From contig JAZLKZ010000040.1 of assembly GCA_045597845.1 (NCBI GenBank), forward strand, positions 1-8,846: a stretch of 8,846 nt of DNA, in the 5' to 3' direction. This DNA is from Colimorpha sp045597845 (GTDB lineage: Bacteria > Bacteroidota > Bacteroidia > Bacteroidales > P3). The notes beneath the pieces are model-generated. The model was not told the DNA's origin, made no database searches, and saw only the letters and a program-made list of their open reading frames with translations. Made by a program: the position numbers and the translations under genes. Positions 1 to 6,750 of the stretch are shown one piece after another. How positions within the stretch are numbered: position 1 is the stretch's first letter; every line of letters begins with the position of its first letter.

Positions 1-141
1 CTTGCCATAGTCGTGTTTTTGATCAGCTATTGGGCTATTATGCTGGGTCGGCAGAAAAAAGCCATTCGAGAGCGTCGCTGGCTGCTTATCGCTGTATTGC
101 TATTGTTGGTTTCCGCCATTTTCCGCGTTGTGGAATTGTAG
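1..141 (+). CDS. 3' end of an unidentified membrane protein (partial)
   Basis: The reading frame is open from the first base and stops with TAG at 139-141, giving the last 46 residues of a protein that begins outside the window. Two hydrophobic stretches are visible: residues ~1-15 (LAIVVFLISYWAIML) and ~28-42 (WLLIAVLLLLVSAIF). A short basic loop (GRQKKAIRERR) separates them, as expected for a helix - cytoplasmic loop - helix C-terminus of an inner-membrane protein by the positive-inside rule. The family cannot be named from this fragment. The gene points towards the minus-strand operon ending at 279, so the two units converge in 142-278. No convincing plus-strand terminator was seen there. 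Confidence 0.6.
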   Translation, partial: LAIVVFLISYWAIMLGRQKKAIRERRWLLIAVLLLLVSAIFRVVEL

Positions 142-205
142 TACAAAAGATTCTCCAATAATTGAATGACGGTATTTCCGACAAAGCCGAAGTGCTACGG
201 GGCAT

Positions 206-238
206 AAAAAAAACCTCCTAACCTGGTTCGTAGGGTTT
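206..238 (-). terminator. Probable intrinsic terminator of the rlhA-to-85-aa operon
   Basis: Read on the minus strand, AAACC (238-234) pairs with GGTTT (215-211). A TA/TA inner pair and a ~10-nt loop complete an imperfect hairpin, and a run of eight T (213-206) follows directly. It lies about 40 bp beyond the stop of the last minus-strand gene. The stem is short and contains a bulge, so this is moderately supported. A separate weak hairpin (AGTACA / TGTACT, 252-271, with a T-run in its loop) lies between it and the gene. Nothing else was recognised in 142-278. Confidence 0.45.
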
Positions 239-278
239 AACCGAATACAAAAGTACAGTTTTTTTTGTACTGACAAAA

Positions 279-536
279 TTATTTTTCTTTTTGCAAGATT
301 TTCAACGCTTCATCATCCGTGCAGTACCTATATTGCAACCCGTTTTTGCCTTTGGTAACAAGTACATATAGAGGGAAGCCACTACAAGAATTTTCAAGTT
401 CGACAGATGTGGCGTAATAAACCACGCCGCCCACAAATTCACATTCATAGGTTATTTGGTTGTAACCATCAGTTGCGGCAAATGCAGCCGCCATAATATC
501 TTTGGAAGAATATGAATCTTGTTGTGCAAGTCTCAA
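279..536 (-). CDS. Unrecognised small protein (85 codons, start uncertain)
   Basis: This is the last gene of the minus-strand block, 33 bp after the TSCPD gene, and ends with TAA at 279-281. I do not recognise the product. It has no signal peptide or membrane helix. The middle looks like alternating beta strands (ITYECEFVGGVVYYATSVEL), and the C-terminus is a short charged helix (DDEALKILQKEK). Three Cys are present, at residues 32, 50 and 72. The start is doubtful: the only upstream initiator in frame is TTG at 536, and an in-frame stop lies at 555-557. The first ATG is codon 15 (494). The protein may really begin at codon 15, or the gene may have lost its 5' end. Position in the operon and reasonable composition argue that it is expressed. 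Confidence 0.5.
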   Translation of the reverse strand: MRLAQQDSYSSKDIMAAAFAATDGYNQITYECEFVGGVVYYATSVELENSCSGFPLYVLVTKGKNGLQYRYCTDDEALKILQKEK

Positions 537-569
537 CGCTTTATAGTATGATTTCTATAAACATAATGA

Positions 570-827
570 TTATTTATGTTTCAGGGCGTCTTTGAGGGCT
601 TGGGCGAGCTGGTCGGGACAACTAGTGGGGCCGCCATTGCAGCTGATGCCCTCCAGTCGGGCAATGACTTCTTGACAATTCATTCCTTCCACGAGGTGGC
701 TGATACCTTGTAGGTTGCCGTTGCATCCTCCATAGAAGAGGACATTGTGGAGGTTGTTGTTTTCGTCAATGTCGAATTCTACTGCTTGCGAGCAGGTGCC
801 GTAGTTGCGATATTGATAGTGGTTCAT
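570..827 (-). CDS. TSCPD domain-containing protein (TIGR03905-like)
   Basis: An 85-residue protein that is a single TSCPD domain, named for the motif present here at residues 68-72. Other family marks are YGTCS (9-13), the GGCNGNL turn (33-39), and LVEGM (45-49) followed by Cys51 and the GISCNGGPTSCPDQLA block (60-75). Cysteines at 12, 35, 51, 63 and 70 could form a metal site. The same domain occurs at the C-terminus of some B12-dependent ribonucleotide reductases. As a stand-alone protein its function is not established, so none is claimed. ATG at 827 gives the normal family length. The gene starts 15 bp after the vsr stop, consistent with cotranscription. Confidence 0.85.
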   Translation of the reverse strand: MNHYQYRNYGTCSQAVEFDIDENNNLHNVLFYGGCNGNLQGISHLVEGMNCQEVIARLEGISCNGGPTSCPDQLAQALKDALKHK

Positions 828-842
828 ATTAATTGTAAGTAA

Positions 843-1367
843 TTAATTATTATTGTTTTCTGATTCTTCGGCGGCGAGTGGAAGCGGGTCGAAGTTTGTG
901 TTGAAAGTTGTAGGCGTGTGGGTTGGTTTGGGTGTGTGGTCTTTGAGATAGTAGTCGTTGATGGTGTATTCGATGTATTGTAGTGTTTCTTGGCGTTTGT
1001 CGGGCTTGAGGCCGCATTCCCACACGGTGATGCAGTGCCATCCCATCTGTGCCAGCTTTTCTTTTACGTTGCGGTCTCGGGTTTGGTTGCGAAGGATTTT
1101 CTTTTCCCAGAATGCGGTATTGCTTTTGGGCATCACATACGATTTGCAACCTTCGTGGCCGTGCCAGAAACAACCGTTGACGAAGATGCAGGTACGGTAT
1201 TTCAATAGCACAATGTCGGGCTTTCCGGGCAGGCGCGGGTGGTTGAGTCGATATCGGTAGCCTTGATGCCAAAGATATTGGCGTACAATCTTCTCCGGCT
1301 TAGTGTCTTTGCCATGGATTGCTGCCATTACATGGTGTCGCTGTTCAGGTGTGAGGGTGTCGGTCAT
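843..1367 (-). CDS. vsr: Very short patch repair (Vsr) T:G mismatch endonuclease
   Basis: A 174-residue protein of the Vsr family, which nicks 5' of the T in T:G mismatches left by deamination of 5-methylcytosine. Landmarks match E. coli Vsr closely: an N-terminal helix with RHHVMAAIHGKDTKPE (10-25), LPGKPDIVL (46-54) containing the catalytic Asp51, and CFWHGHEGC (66-74) holding the intercalating Phe67-Trp68. The segment RNQTRDRNVKEKLAQMGW and then VWEC (115-118) follow. Zn ligands by analogy are Cys66, His71, Cys74 and Cys118. The last ~30 residues are a polar, Pro/Thr/Asn-rich tail beyond the domain. ATG at 1367 was chosen because the domain begins there; the frame stays open upstream only as a shadow of the dipeptidase gene. 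The ATG overlaps the preceding stop (ATGA, 1367-1364), suggesting translational coupling. No cytosine methyltransferase is in the window. Confidence 0.92.
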   Translation of the reverse strand: MTDTLTPEQRHHVMAAIHGKDTKPEKIVRQYLWHQGYRYRLNHPRLPGKPDIVLLKYRTCIFVNGCFWHGHEGCKSYVMPKSNTAFWEKKILRNQTRDRNVKEKLAQMGWHCITVWECGLKPDKRQETLQYIEYTINDYYLKDHTPKPTHTPTTFNTNFDPLPLAAEESENNNN

Positions 1368-2173
1368 TGTTGTTGCATGCGTGGTACAGAGGAGAGGCTT
1401 ACGGGGAAGTTGAAGTAGGTTTTGGGGAATGGTTCGTTGCGCAGCGTGAAGTGCCACCACTCGTTTTCGTAGGGTCTGAAGCCGTGGTGCATCATGGCTT
1501 TGCGGAGTATCATGCGGTTGTCGTATTGTGTTTTGTTGATGGCGGGATAGGCTCCAGCGGGTTCGCCGGGCTGGAGGCCTGGGTGGGAAACTTTGCCAAA
1601 ATAGTCGAAAGTGCATCCCATATCTACGTCACGCTGGGTTTTGAGGTCGAAGAGGGTGAGATCTACCGTCGAGCCGCGTGTATGACCCGAATGACTTGCT
1701 ACATAGCCTTGTGGCAGGATTTGTGCCTTTTCTATTTCGGGGTAGAAATAGTCTTTCATGCGTGTGTCGGAGAGGTCTTTGGCCCATTTCATGAAATAAT
1801 CCACAGCGCATTGGGGTCGGTAAGCGTCGTAGATTTTGAGTATGTAGCCTTGTTGACGCAGTTCGTCACTCACAGCTCTGAGGGAGTCGGCGGCACGACG
1901 GGTAAGCAATGCGACAGGTTCTTCGTAGCCGGGGATGCGGTCGCCAATGAAGTTGAAGGTGCTGTAGTAGCGGATTTCCAGCAATGCGTCGGGAATGAGG
2001 TCGGTGAGGACTACAAACTGGTCGGCTCCTTTGGCGTAGGCTGACTGAGGAGCGGTTGAATCGGCAATATATTCAATAATTTCAATGCTATCATTGGCTT
2101 CAGCGGGTTGTGGCTGATGTTTGCAGGAGGCCAACAGAATGAAGACGAGGAAGATAGGGAGAAAGGTTTTCAT
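1364..2173 (-). CDS. D-alanyl-D-alanine dipeptidase, VanX/DdpX type (M15D), lipoprotein
   Basis: A 269-residue Zn metallopeptidase expected to hydrolyse D-Ala-D-Ala. A lipoprotein signal peptide is clear: MKTF, a hydrophobic core, then the lipobox LLASC with Cys17. This predicts export and lipid anchoring facing the periplasm, unlike cytoplasmic VanX. Catalytic residues by analogy to VanX are Arg119 in DAYRP (116-120), the Zn ligands His164 and Asp171 in the SGHTRGSTVDLTL block (162-174), Glu238 and the third Zn ligand His241 in EWWHF (238-242). All are present, so the enzyme should be active. The N-terminal VVLTDLIPDALLEIRYYSTFNF (54-75) is also family-typical. The gene starts 4 bp after the U32 gene and overlaps vsr by 4 bp. 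With no vanH or vanA ligase nearby, a role in murein dipeptide recycling or scavenging is more likely than glycopeptide resistance; that is inference. Confidence 0.9.
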   Translation of the reverse strand: MKTFLPIFLVFILLASCKHQPQPAEANDSIEIIEYIADSTAPQSAYAKGADQFVVLTDLIPDALLEIRYYSTFNFIGDRIPGYEEPVALLTRRAADSLRAVSDELRQQGYILKIYDAYRPQCAVDYFMKWAKDLSDTRMKDYFYPEIEKAQILPQGYVASHSGHTRGSTVDLTLFDLKTQRDVDMGCTFDYFGKVSHPGLQPGEPAGAYPAINKTQYDNRMILRKAMMHHGFRPYENEWWHFTLRNEPFPKTYFNFPVSLSSVPRMQQQ

Positions 2174-2177
2174 AGTA

Positions 2178-4010
2178 TTATTTTTGTTCTTTTAGGATTT
2201 TCATGAGACAATTCTTGCAGTCGAACTGGAGTAGAAAACGGTTGTGGTTGTTTTGGAGATAGAGTTTGCCTTGGAAGTCGGGGTCGATGGTGTGATTGTT
2301 TTTTTTCATGAGGCACTGCTTCAGTTCGTAGCGTAGGCAGTATTTGGTGGTCATCAATGCTTTGTCATCGTAATTGTGGGTCTTTTCCAATCCATATTCG
2401 AGTTGGCAGACGCCGTGGCGGCGGTAGAATTGTTCGGTTTTGTGGTTGAGGATGTTAGCGCGATAGTCTAGTTGTTTTTCAAAATAGGGGACATTATTTG
2501 CAGAAAAAATTATAGGTTTTGGTACAAAAGCCTCTTGACGTTTCTGCATCAGTTGTTCGATGGCATTTCTGCGAAGTTCGTTGAGCAGTGAAGTAGGAAT
2601 AAAGAAAGGTTGAGAACATTGGGTTTCAATTGTTATTGCATTGAAAGGTGTATCTCCCAATTTGGAGAGTTGGGGTTGTACCTGTGCCTTTTCGGGATTG
2701 CGCGCGGGTGTTTTCTCGCAGCAGATTTCGGCTATTGCGCTGATGTTGTCGCCGTCGATGGCTTGCAATTGGAATCCATCGGATGTCTCTGCAAGTATGA
2801 ATGTTACATCTATTTTGCGGATGGCACTCTTGCCTTGCAACTGTTTCTCAAAGGCAAAATCGTTGTTGCGCCACAGCGTTTCGCCCACTTTGATGTTGGG
2901 CATTCTATTGGGAACGATGGCGTTGCCTTGTACGTGGTTGATTAAGAATCCCTCGAGTTGTCCTTCTTGATTATAAAAACAAAGTCCGTCGCCAGCTGTG
3001 AAAACAGTTGCAATGTCCTTGGTATCAATGGTAATGCTTTTCTTGTCAAGCTGTTTAACCTTGCCAACTTTCTTGCCCATAGACTTTTGCGTGGAGAGAG
3101 ATGCCATGGGTTGACGTTTTAGGAGGAAATAGTCTGTGAAACCGCGGTTGAAGGTCTTCTCGAGGTCGGGTGTGAAATAATAGGTGCAATGGCCTGAAGA
3201 GGCGGGTTGTAAGTCAGTACGTTGTAGTATGATGTTGTCCAACAGTTGGCGATAGTATGCGGTGACATTTTTGACATAGCTGATGTCTTTCAGTCTTCCT
3301 TCTATTTTGAAGGATGTAATACCTGCATCTATCATGTTTTCAAGCTGTTTCGATGCATTGAAGTCTTTGAGGGATAGCAGATGTTCGTTCTTTCGTAGGC
3401 ATTTGCCTTTTTCGTTATAGAGGTCGTAGGAGGATCTGCAGGGCTGCCCGCAGCAGCCGCGGTTGCCGCTGCGATCGTTAAGGTATTGACTCATGTAGCA
3501 TTGGCCGCTATAGCTGACACAGAGGGCTCCTTGCACGAAGGCTTCCAGTTCGACGGATGTCTCTTTGCGAATGGCTTGCATCTGCTCCAGCGAGGTCTCG
3601 CGAGCGAGGATGACACGTTGGAAACCCACTTGTTCTAAGAACTTTACGCGTTCTATGGTGGCGTTATGAGTTTGCGTACTGGCATGTAGGGCGATGGGTG
3701 GCAGGTCACATTCCAATAGTCCGAGGTCTTGTATGATAAGTGCATCGCACCCAGCGTTGTAGAGCTGGTGGATCATCCTGACGGCATCCTCTATTTCATG
3801 ATCGAAAAGTAGAGTGTTTACTGTTACAAATATCTTGGTACGAAAGAGATGCGCATATTTTACAAGTCTCTCAATATCTTCGATGCTGTTGGTTGCGGCG
3901 CTGCGAGCTCCAAAAGCTGGAGCACCGATATAGAGTGCGTCGGTGCCATGGTTGATGGCGGCAACGCCTTGTTCGTAGTTCTTGGCAGGTGAGAGCAGTT
4001 CTAATTGCAT
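2178..4010 (-). CDS. rlhA: U32 family protein, RlhA-type 23S rRNA hydroxylation protein
   Basis: A 610-residue member of the U32 'peptidase' family, whose characterised members (RlhA, TrhP, UbiU/V) are Fe-S proteins in O2-independent hydroxylation. E. coli RlhA hydroxylates 23S rRNA C2501. The match to RlhA runs the whole length as I recall it: LELLSPAK (3-10), YIGAPAFGAR (27-36), KIFVTVNTLLFD (59-70), LHASTQTHNATIERVKFL (108-125), LARETSLEQMQAI (135-147). The U32 signature EAFVQGALCVSYSGQCYMS is at 156-174, with Cys164 and Cys171, then Cys186, Cys187 and Cys191. SFKIEGRLKD (233-242) and EKTFNRGFTDYFL follow. A C-terminal Cys set (558, 566, 598, 601) may bind metal. The protein is somewhat shorter than E. 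coli RlhA at the C-terminus. It is the first gene of the minus-strand block and has a promoter element at 4036-4043. A different RNA substrate cannot be excluded. Confidence 0.88.
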   Translation of the reverse strand: MQLELLSPAKNYEQGVAAINHGTDALYIGAPAFGARSAATNSIEDIERLVKYAHLFRTKIFVTVNTLLFDHEIEDAVRMIHQLYNAGCDALIIQDLGLLECDLPPIALHASTQTHNATIERVKFLEQVGFQRVILARETSLEQMQAIRKETSVELEAFVQGALCVSYSGQCYMSQYLNDRSGNRGCCGQPCRSSYDLYNEKGKCLRKNEHLLSLKDFNASKQLENMIDAGITSFKIEGRLKDISYVKNVTAYYRQLLDNIILQRTDLQPASSGHCTYYFTPDLEKTFNRGFTDYFLLKRQPMASLSTQKSMGKKVGKVKQLDKKSITIDTKDIATVFTAGDGLCFYNQEGQLEGFLINHVQGNAIVPNRMPNIKVGETLWRNNDFAFEKQLQGKSAIRKIDVTFILAETSDGFQLQAIDGDNISAIAEICCEKTPARNPEKAQVQPQLSKLGDTPFNAITIETQCSQPFFIPTSLLNELRRNAIEQLMQKRQEAFVPKPIIFSANNVPYFEKQLDYRANILNHKTEQFYRRHGVCQLEYGLEKTHNYDDKALMTTKYCLRYELKQCLMKKNNHTIDPDFQGKLYLQNNHNRFLLQFDCKNCLMKILKEQK

Positions 4011-4035
4011 GATGGCATCGCATGAAATGAATATG

Positions 4036-4043
4036 CAAAGATA
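4036..4043 (-). promoter_or_regulatory. -7 promoter element for the rlhA operon
   Basis: On the minus strand the sequence is TATCTTTG, a match to the Bacteroidota -7 consensus TAnnTTTG. It lies ~26 bp before the ATG at 4010, giving a short leader. No good TTTG was found at the -33 spacing. The same ten bases (TATCTTTGCA) occur in the divergent aroB promoter. Confidence 0.5.
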
Positions 4044-4093
4044 ATGAATTTTAGCGAATAGTGAATGGTAGATGAATTTTTCTGTAAATTTTG

Positions 4094-4101
4094 TATCTTT
4101 G
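4094..4101 (+). promoter_or_regulatory. -7 promoter element for aroB
   Basis: TATCTTTG matches the Bacteroidota -7 consensus TAnnTTTG and ends 21 bp before the ATG at 4123. No clear -33 TTTG is seen. Its position argues against the longer aroB reading frame beginning at 4072, because the promoter would then lie inside the gene. Confidence 0.55.
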
Positions 4102-4122
4102 CAAGATAATAATATCTTGATT

Positions 4123-5151
4123 ATGCAATCTTCTCGTGTTCTTTTGCCTGGAAAAGTGTCGGCTTTGAGCCGTTTGAATCATATTTTGAAAGGTTCGCAA
4201 TATGCCGATGCAAAATACTTCATCCTTTTGGATTCTAATTGTTTTACCCACTGTCTTCCAACACTTATTTCTCGAGTGGAGGCGTTGCAGAAAGCCGAGT
4301 TTTTGGAATTACCCGAGGGTGAGGAGTGCAAGAATTTGGAAATAGCGTCGCAGGTGTGGCAGTCGCTTATGGAGAGTGGTGCCGACCGCAATACGGTATT
4401 GGTGAACCTTGGAGGTGGATGTATTTCGGATTTTGGAGGTTTTGTGGCTGCAGGCTACAAGCGTGGCATTCGATATATCAATGTACCTACCACGTTGATA
4501 GGCATGGTGGATGCCGCCATTGGCGGCAAGACTGCCGTAAATGTGGCTGGCGTGAAGAACCAGGTGGGCTTTTTCTATCACCCGGATGTGGTCTGTATCG
4601 AGCCTTCGTTTCTGTCCACCTTGCCCGATAGGGAGGTGCAGAGTGGTTGGATGGAGATGCTGAAAGTGCAGTTGATAAGTGGCATGCCTTTGGATACGAA
4701 CATCACTGAACAAACCATTTCGGATTGTGTTCGGTTCAAGATGGATGTGGTGAAGTCAGACCTCAAAGATCATGGAATCAGGAGAATATTGAATTTTGGA
4801 CACACCTTTGGTCATGCTGTCGAGGCGTACAGCCACCGTTTGGGGCATCCGTTATTGCATGGCGAGGCTGTGGGTGTGGGCATGGTATGTGCTTTGTATC
4901 TCTCCATGCAGAAACTGGGGCTTTCTTCATCGTTCTATCAGCAAGTGTGTAAAGTTGTTTCCGAGCATGTGGAATTGCCCAAATATACTTTGCGCGATAC
5001 CGAAGCACTTTTGGAGTATATGCGTAACGACAAGAAGAATGAGAATGGCGAGATATGCTGTGTGTTGTTGCAAAATCTGGGTGTTCCTGTGATTGATGTT
5101 GCCGTTCCGGAAGTTGAAATACGGGATTGCCTCTTGAAAATCGCGAAGTAA
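4123..5151 (+). CDS. aroB: 3-dehydroquinate synthase
   Basis: A 342-residue cytoplasmic enzyme that converts DAHP to 3-dehydroquinate, the second step of the shikimate pathway, using NAD and a divalent metal. Numbered from the ATG at 4123, the core motifs are: the NAD-binding GGGCISDFGGFVAAGYKRG (97-115), PTTLIGMVDAAIGGKTAVN (122-140), KNQVG (145-149), the metal-ligand segment GWMEMLK with Glu178, RRILNFGHTFGHAVE (220-234) with His227, and HGEAVGVGM (246-254) with His246. The three ligands correspond to the Glu/His/His set of fungal and bacterial DHQS. The length is normal. An upstream in-frame ATG at 4072 adds 17 residues with no family resemblance and overlaps the promoter, so it was not used. 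The gene stands alone: divergent from rlhA and convergent with tnaA. Confidence 0.94.
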   Translation: MQSSRVLLPGKVSALSRLNHILKGSQYADAKYFILLDSNCFTHCLPTLISRVEALQKAEFLELPEGEECKNLEIASQVWQSLMESGADRNTVLVNLGGGCISDFGGFVAAGYKRGIRYINVPTTLIGMVDAAIGGKTAVNVAGVKNQVGFFYHPDVVCIEPSFLSTLPDREVQSGWMEMLKVQLISGMPLDTNITEQTISDCVRFKMDVVKSDLKDHGIRRILNFGHTFGHAVEAYSHRLGHPLLHGEAVGVGMVCALYLSMQKLGLSSSFYQQVCKVVSEHVELPKYTLRDTEALLEYMRNDKKNENGEICCVLLQNLGVPVIDVAVPEVEIRDCLLKIAK

Positions 5152-5154
5152 AAC

Positions 5155-5182
5155 AAAAGGGAGCCAATTGGCTCCCTTTTTT
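5155..5182. terminator. Bidirectional intrinsic terminator between aroB and tnaA
   Basis: A 26-bp perfect palindrome (5155-5180) is built from AAAAGGGAGCC, AATT and GGCTCCCTTTT. It starts 3 bp after the aroB stop. The plus strand ends in T6 (5177-5182), and the minus strand ends in TTTTGTTTT. It can therefore terminate aroB and the convergent tnaA. The tnaA stop lies ~20 bp away. Confidence 0.92.
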
Positions 5183-5202
5183 ATCGTCGTTGCCGAGATA
5201 AA

Positions 5203-6579
5203 CTATTTCAGACGACGGAACTGGCAGGTGAAGTGACGCATAAGTTCGGCTTCCCAAGTGATTTCCAGACCACGGGTGATGGTTTCGCGACGGTCGTAAA
5301 CGTTCTTCAAAGCTGCTGCGATTACATCCATGTGGTTGTTGGTGTAGGTGCGGCGGCAGATGCAGAGACGCAGGAGGTCGAGACCACCAAAGCGGTTTTG
5401 ACGGGTAACGGGATCACGGTCAGCAAGTACATAACCGATTTCGCAGCCACGGATACCGGCTTCGAGATAGAGTTCGCAGGTCAAAGTCTGAGCGGGGAAC
5501 TCTTCCTTAGGAACGTTGCAGAGAACCTTGTCGGCATCTACGAACAATGCGTGACCGCCAACGGGACGCTGGTAAGGAATGCCATATTCGTCGAGTTTCT
5601 TGGCAAGGTATTCAACTTGTTTGATACGGGTTTCAACCATGTCGAACTCGGTATTTTCGTCGAGACCTACTGCGAGTGCTGCCATGTCGCGGCCGTTCAT
5701 ACCGCCATAGGTAAGGAATCCTTCGAAGGGGATGCAGAACTGCTTGCAACCTTCGTAGAGCGTTTCGTTGTTGGTAGCGATGAAACCACCCATGTTGACG
5801 AGACCATCTTTCTTTGCGGACATGGTCATGCTGTCAACGTGTGAGAACATTTCTTTGCAGATTTCCTTGATGGTCTTGTCTGCGTAGCCTTCTTCGCGGG
5901 TCTTGATGAAGTAGGCATTCTCAACAAAGCGGGCGGAGTCCATGTTTACGGGAACGCCGTATTTGTGGCAGAGTTCGCAGGTCTCACGGATGTTCTTCAT
6001 GCTAACAGGCTGACCTCCAACGGTGTTGTTGGTGCAGGTAAGAACCATGAAAGGAACGTTGCCCTTGTTTTCTTGAAGGATTTTCTCGAGTTTTTCGAGG
6101 CTTACATTGCCCTTGAAAGGAATTTCGAGCTGGGTGTTCTTGGCTTCGTCGATGGTGACATCAATGGCGAAAGCTTTGCGGCTCTCAATGTGACCTTTGG
6201 TGGTATCGAAGTGGGCGTTGCCAGGAATAATCTGACCAGGTTTTACGAGGTAGCTGAACATGACGTTTTCAGCGGCACGACCTTGGTGAGTAGGGATAAC
6301 ATACTTGAATCCAGTGATTTTGGTGATGGTGTTCTTCAGTTCATAGAAGGAACGTGCACCAGCATAGCTCTCGTCGCCCATCATCAGCGCACTCCACTGA
6401 CGGTCGCTCATGGCACCGGTACCAGAGTCGGTAAGGCAGTCGATGTAAACCTTGTCGGATTCGAGCATGAATACGTTGTTGTGGGCTTCTTCGAGCCATT
6501 TTTCGCGTTCTTCGCGGGTGGATTTCTTGATGGGTTCTACCATTTTGATTTTCCACGCTTCTGCAAATGGAAGTTCCAT
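5203..6579 (-). CDS. tnaA: Tryptophanase (tryptophan indole-lyase)
   Basis: A 458-residue PLP enzyme of the beta-eliminating lyase family that cleaves L-tryptophan to indole, pyruvate and ammonia. Family motifs are LTDSGTGAMSDRQW (49-62), MGDESYAG (67-74), PTHQGRAAEN (96-105), MDSARFVENAYFIK (213-226) and MSAKKDG (253-259), with the PLP lysine at 257. The closest alternative is tyrosine phenol-lyase. Three positions that separate the two enzymes favour tryptophanase: Asp125 in HFDTTKGH (Thr124 in Citrobacter TPL), Ile381 in CEIG (Arg381 in TPL), and His449 in MRHFT (E. coli TnaA His463; Phe in TPL). The start MELPFAEAWKIKMVEP fits Bacteroides TnaA as I remember it, and the length is normal. 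It is a single-gene unit with its own promoter, a ~165-nt structured leader and a terminator. Confidence 0.95.
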   Translation of the reverse strand: MELPFAEAWKIKMVEPIKKSTREEREKWLEEAHNNVFMLESDKVYIDCLTDSGTGAMSDRQWSALMMGDESYAGARSFYELKNTITKITGFKYVIPTHQGRAAENVMFSYLVKPGQIIPGNAHFDTTKGHIESRKAFAIDVTIDEAKNTQLEIPFKGNVSLEKLEKILQENKGNVPFMVLTCTNNTVGGQPVSMKNIRETCELCHKYGVPVNMDSARFVENAYFIKTREEGYADKTIKEICKEMFSHVDSMTMSAKKDGLVNMGGFIATNNETLYEGCKQFCIPFEGFLTYGGMNGRDMAALAVGLDENTEFDMVETRIKQVEYLAKKLDEYGIPYQRPVGGHALFVDADKVLCNVPKEEFPAQTLTCELYLEAGIRGCEIGYVLADRDPVTRQNRFGGLDLLRLCICRRTYTNNHMDVIAAALKNVYDRRETITRGLEITWEAELMRHFTCQFRRLK

Positions 6580-6621
6580 AATATTATGATTTAAAGTTAT
6601 TAAAAAAAGAAAATGATTTCC

Positions 6622-6647
6622 AAAAAAGACCCTAAAATGGAGGTGTC
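6622..6647 (-). terminator. Terminator-like hairpin in the tnaA leader (possible attenuator)
   Basis: On the minus strand GAC-A-CCT pairs with AGG-GTC (6 bp with one bulged A, loop CCATTTT), followed at once by TTTTTT (6627-6622). It lies between the tnaA promoter and the ATG, 43 bp before the start and 17 bp after the leader ORF stop. No competing antiterminator pairing was found by eye, so its regulatory role is inferred from position. Confidence 0.4.
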
Positions 6648-6663
6648 GGTAGGATCCAAGACG

Positions 6664-6738
6664 TCAACAATATACATCTCTTTTCTTGATATTCAGGAAA
6701 AGAGTATGTATGTCTATGTGTCTCAATTGATGTCTCAT
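6664..6738 (-). CDS. Possible 24-aa leader peptide upstream of tnaA
   Basis: The ORF runs from ATG at 6738 to TGA at 6664-6666. The peptide starts MRHQLRHIDIH and ends IKKRDVYC. It lies in the transcribed leader predicted from the tnaA promoter, with its ATG only ~5-10 nt after the expected transcription start and no Shine-Dalgarno. It contains three His, one Tyr (next to last) and no Trp, so it does not copy E. coli TnaC, which senses tryptophan through a Trp codon. The frame is also open for some distance upstream, so a chance ORF is quite possible. Confidence 0.25.
   Translation of the reverse strand: MRHQLRHIDIHTLFLNIKKRDVYC
6672..6711 (-). other. Long stem-loop in the tnaA leader RNA
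   Basis: CTCTTTTC (6678-6685) is complementary to GAAAAGAG (6697-6704). The stem continues with ATACAT / ATGTAT after a one-base bulge at 6705, giving 14 bp. The 11-nt loop can form three more pairs (TGA/TCA). No T-run follows on either strand, so it is not a simple terminator. It may act as an mRNA-stabilising, pausing or regulatory structure inside the tnaA 5' leader. Confidence 0.55.
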
Positions 6739-6750
6739 ATTTTGGAATTG

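Noticed and set aside
1368..1616. An 83-residue N-terminal extension of vsr
   Set aside because: The frame is open only as the antisense-phase shadow of the dipeptidase gene. The translated extension is Arg/Pro/His-rich and unlike Vsr, and the domain begins at the ATG 1367.
1364..2173. Glycopeptide (vancomycin) resistance gene vanX
   Set aside because: There is no vanH, vanA/B ligase or two-component system nearby, and the protein carries a lipoprotein signal. A chromosomal murein-dipeptide role is more plausible.
4072..4122. Longer aroB start at 4072
   Set aside because: The extra 17 residues do not resemble DHQ synthase, and the -7 promoter element at 4094-4101 lies within them.
5203..6579. 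Tyrosine phenol-lyase instead of tryptophanase
   Set aside because: Asp125, Ile381 and His449 match tryptophanase at the positions where tyrosine phenol-lyase has Thr, Arg and Phe.
5233..6594. Long plus-strand frames opposite tnaA
   Set aside because: They are complementary-strand shadows of the strongly supported tnaA frame and have no recognisable motif or promoter.
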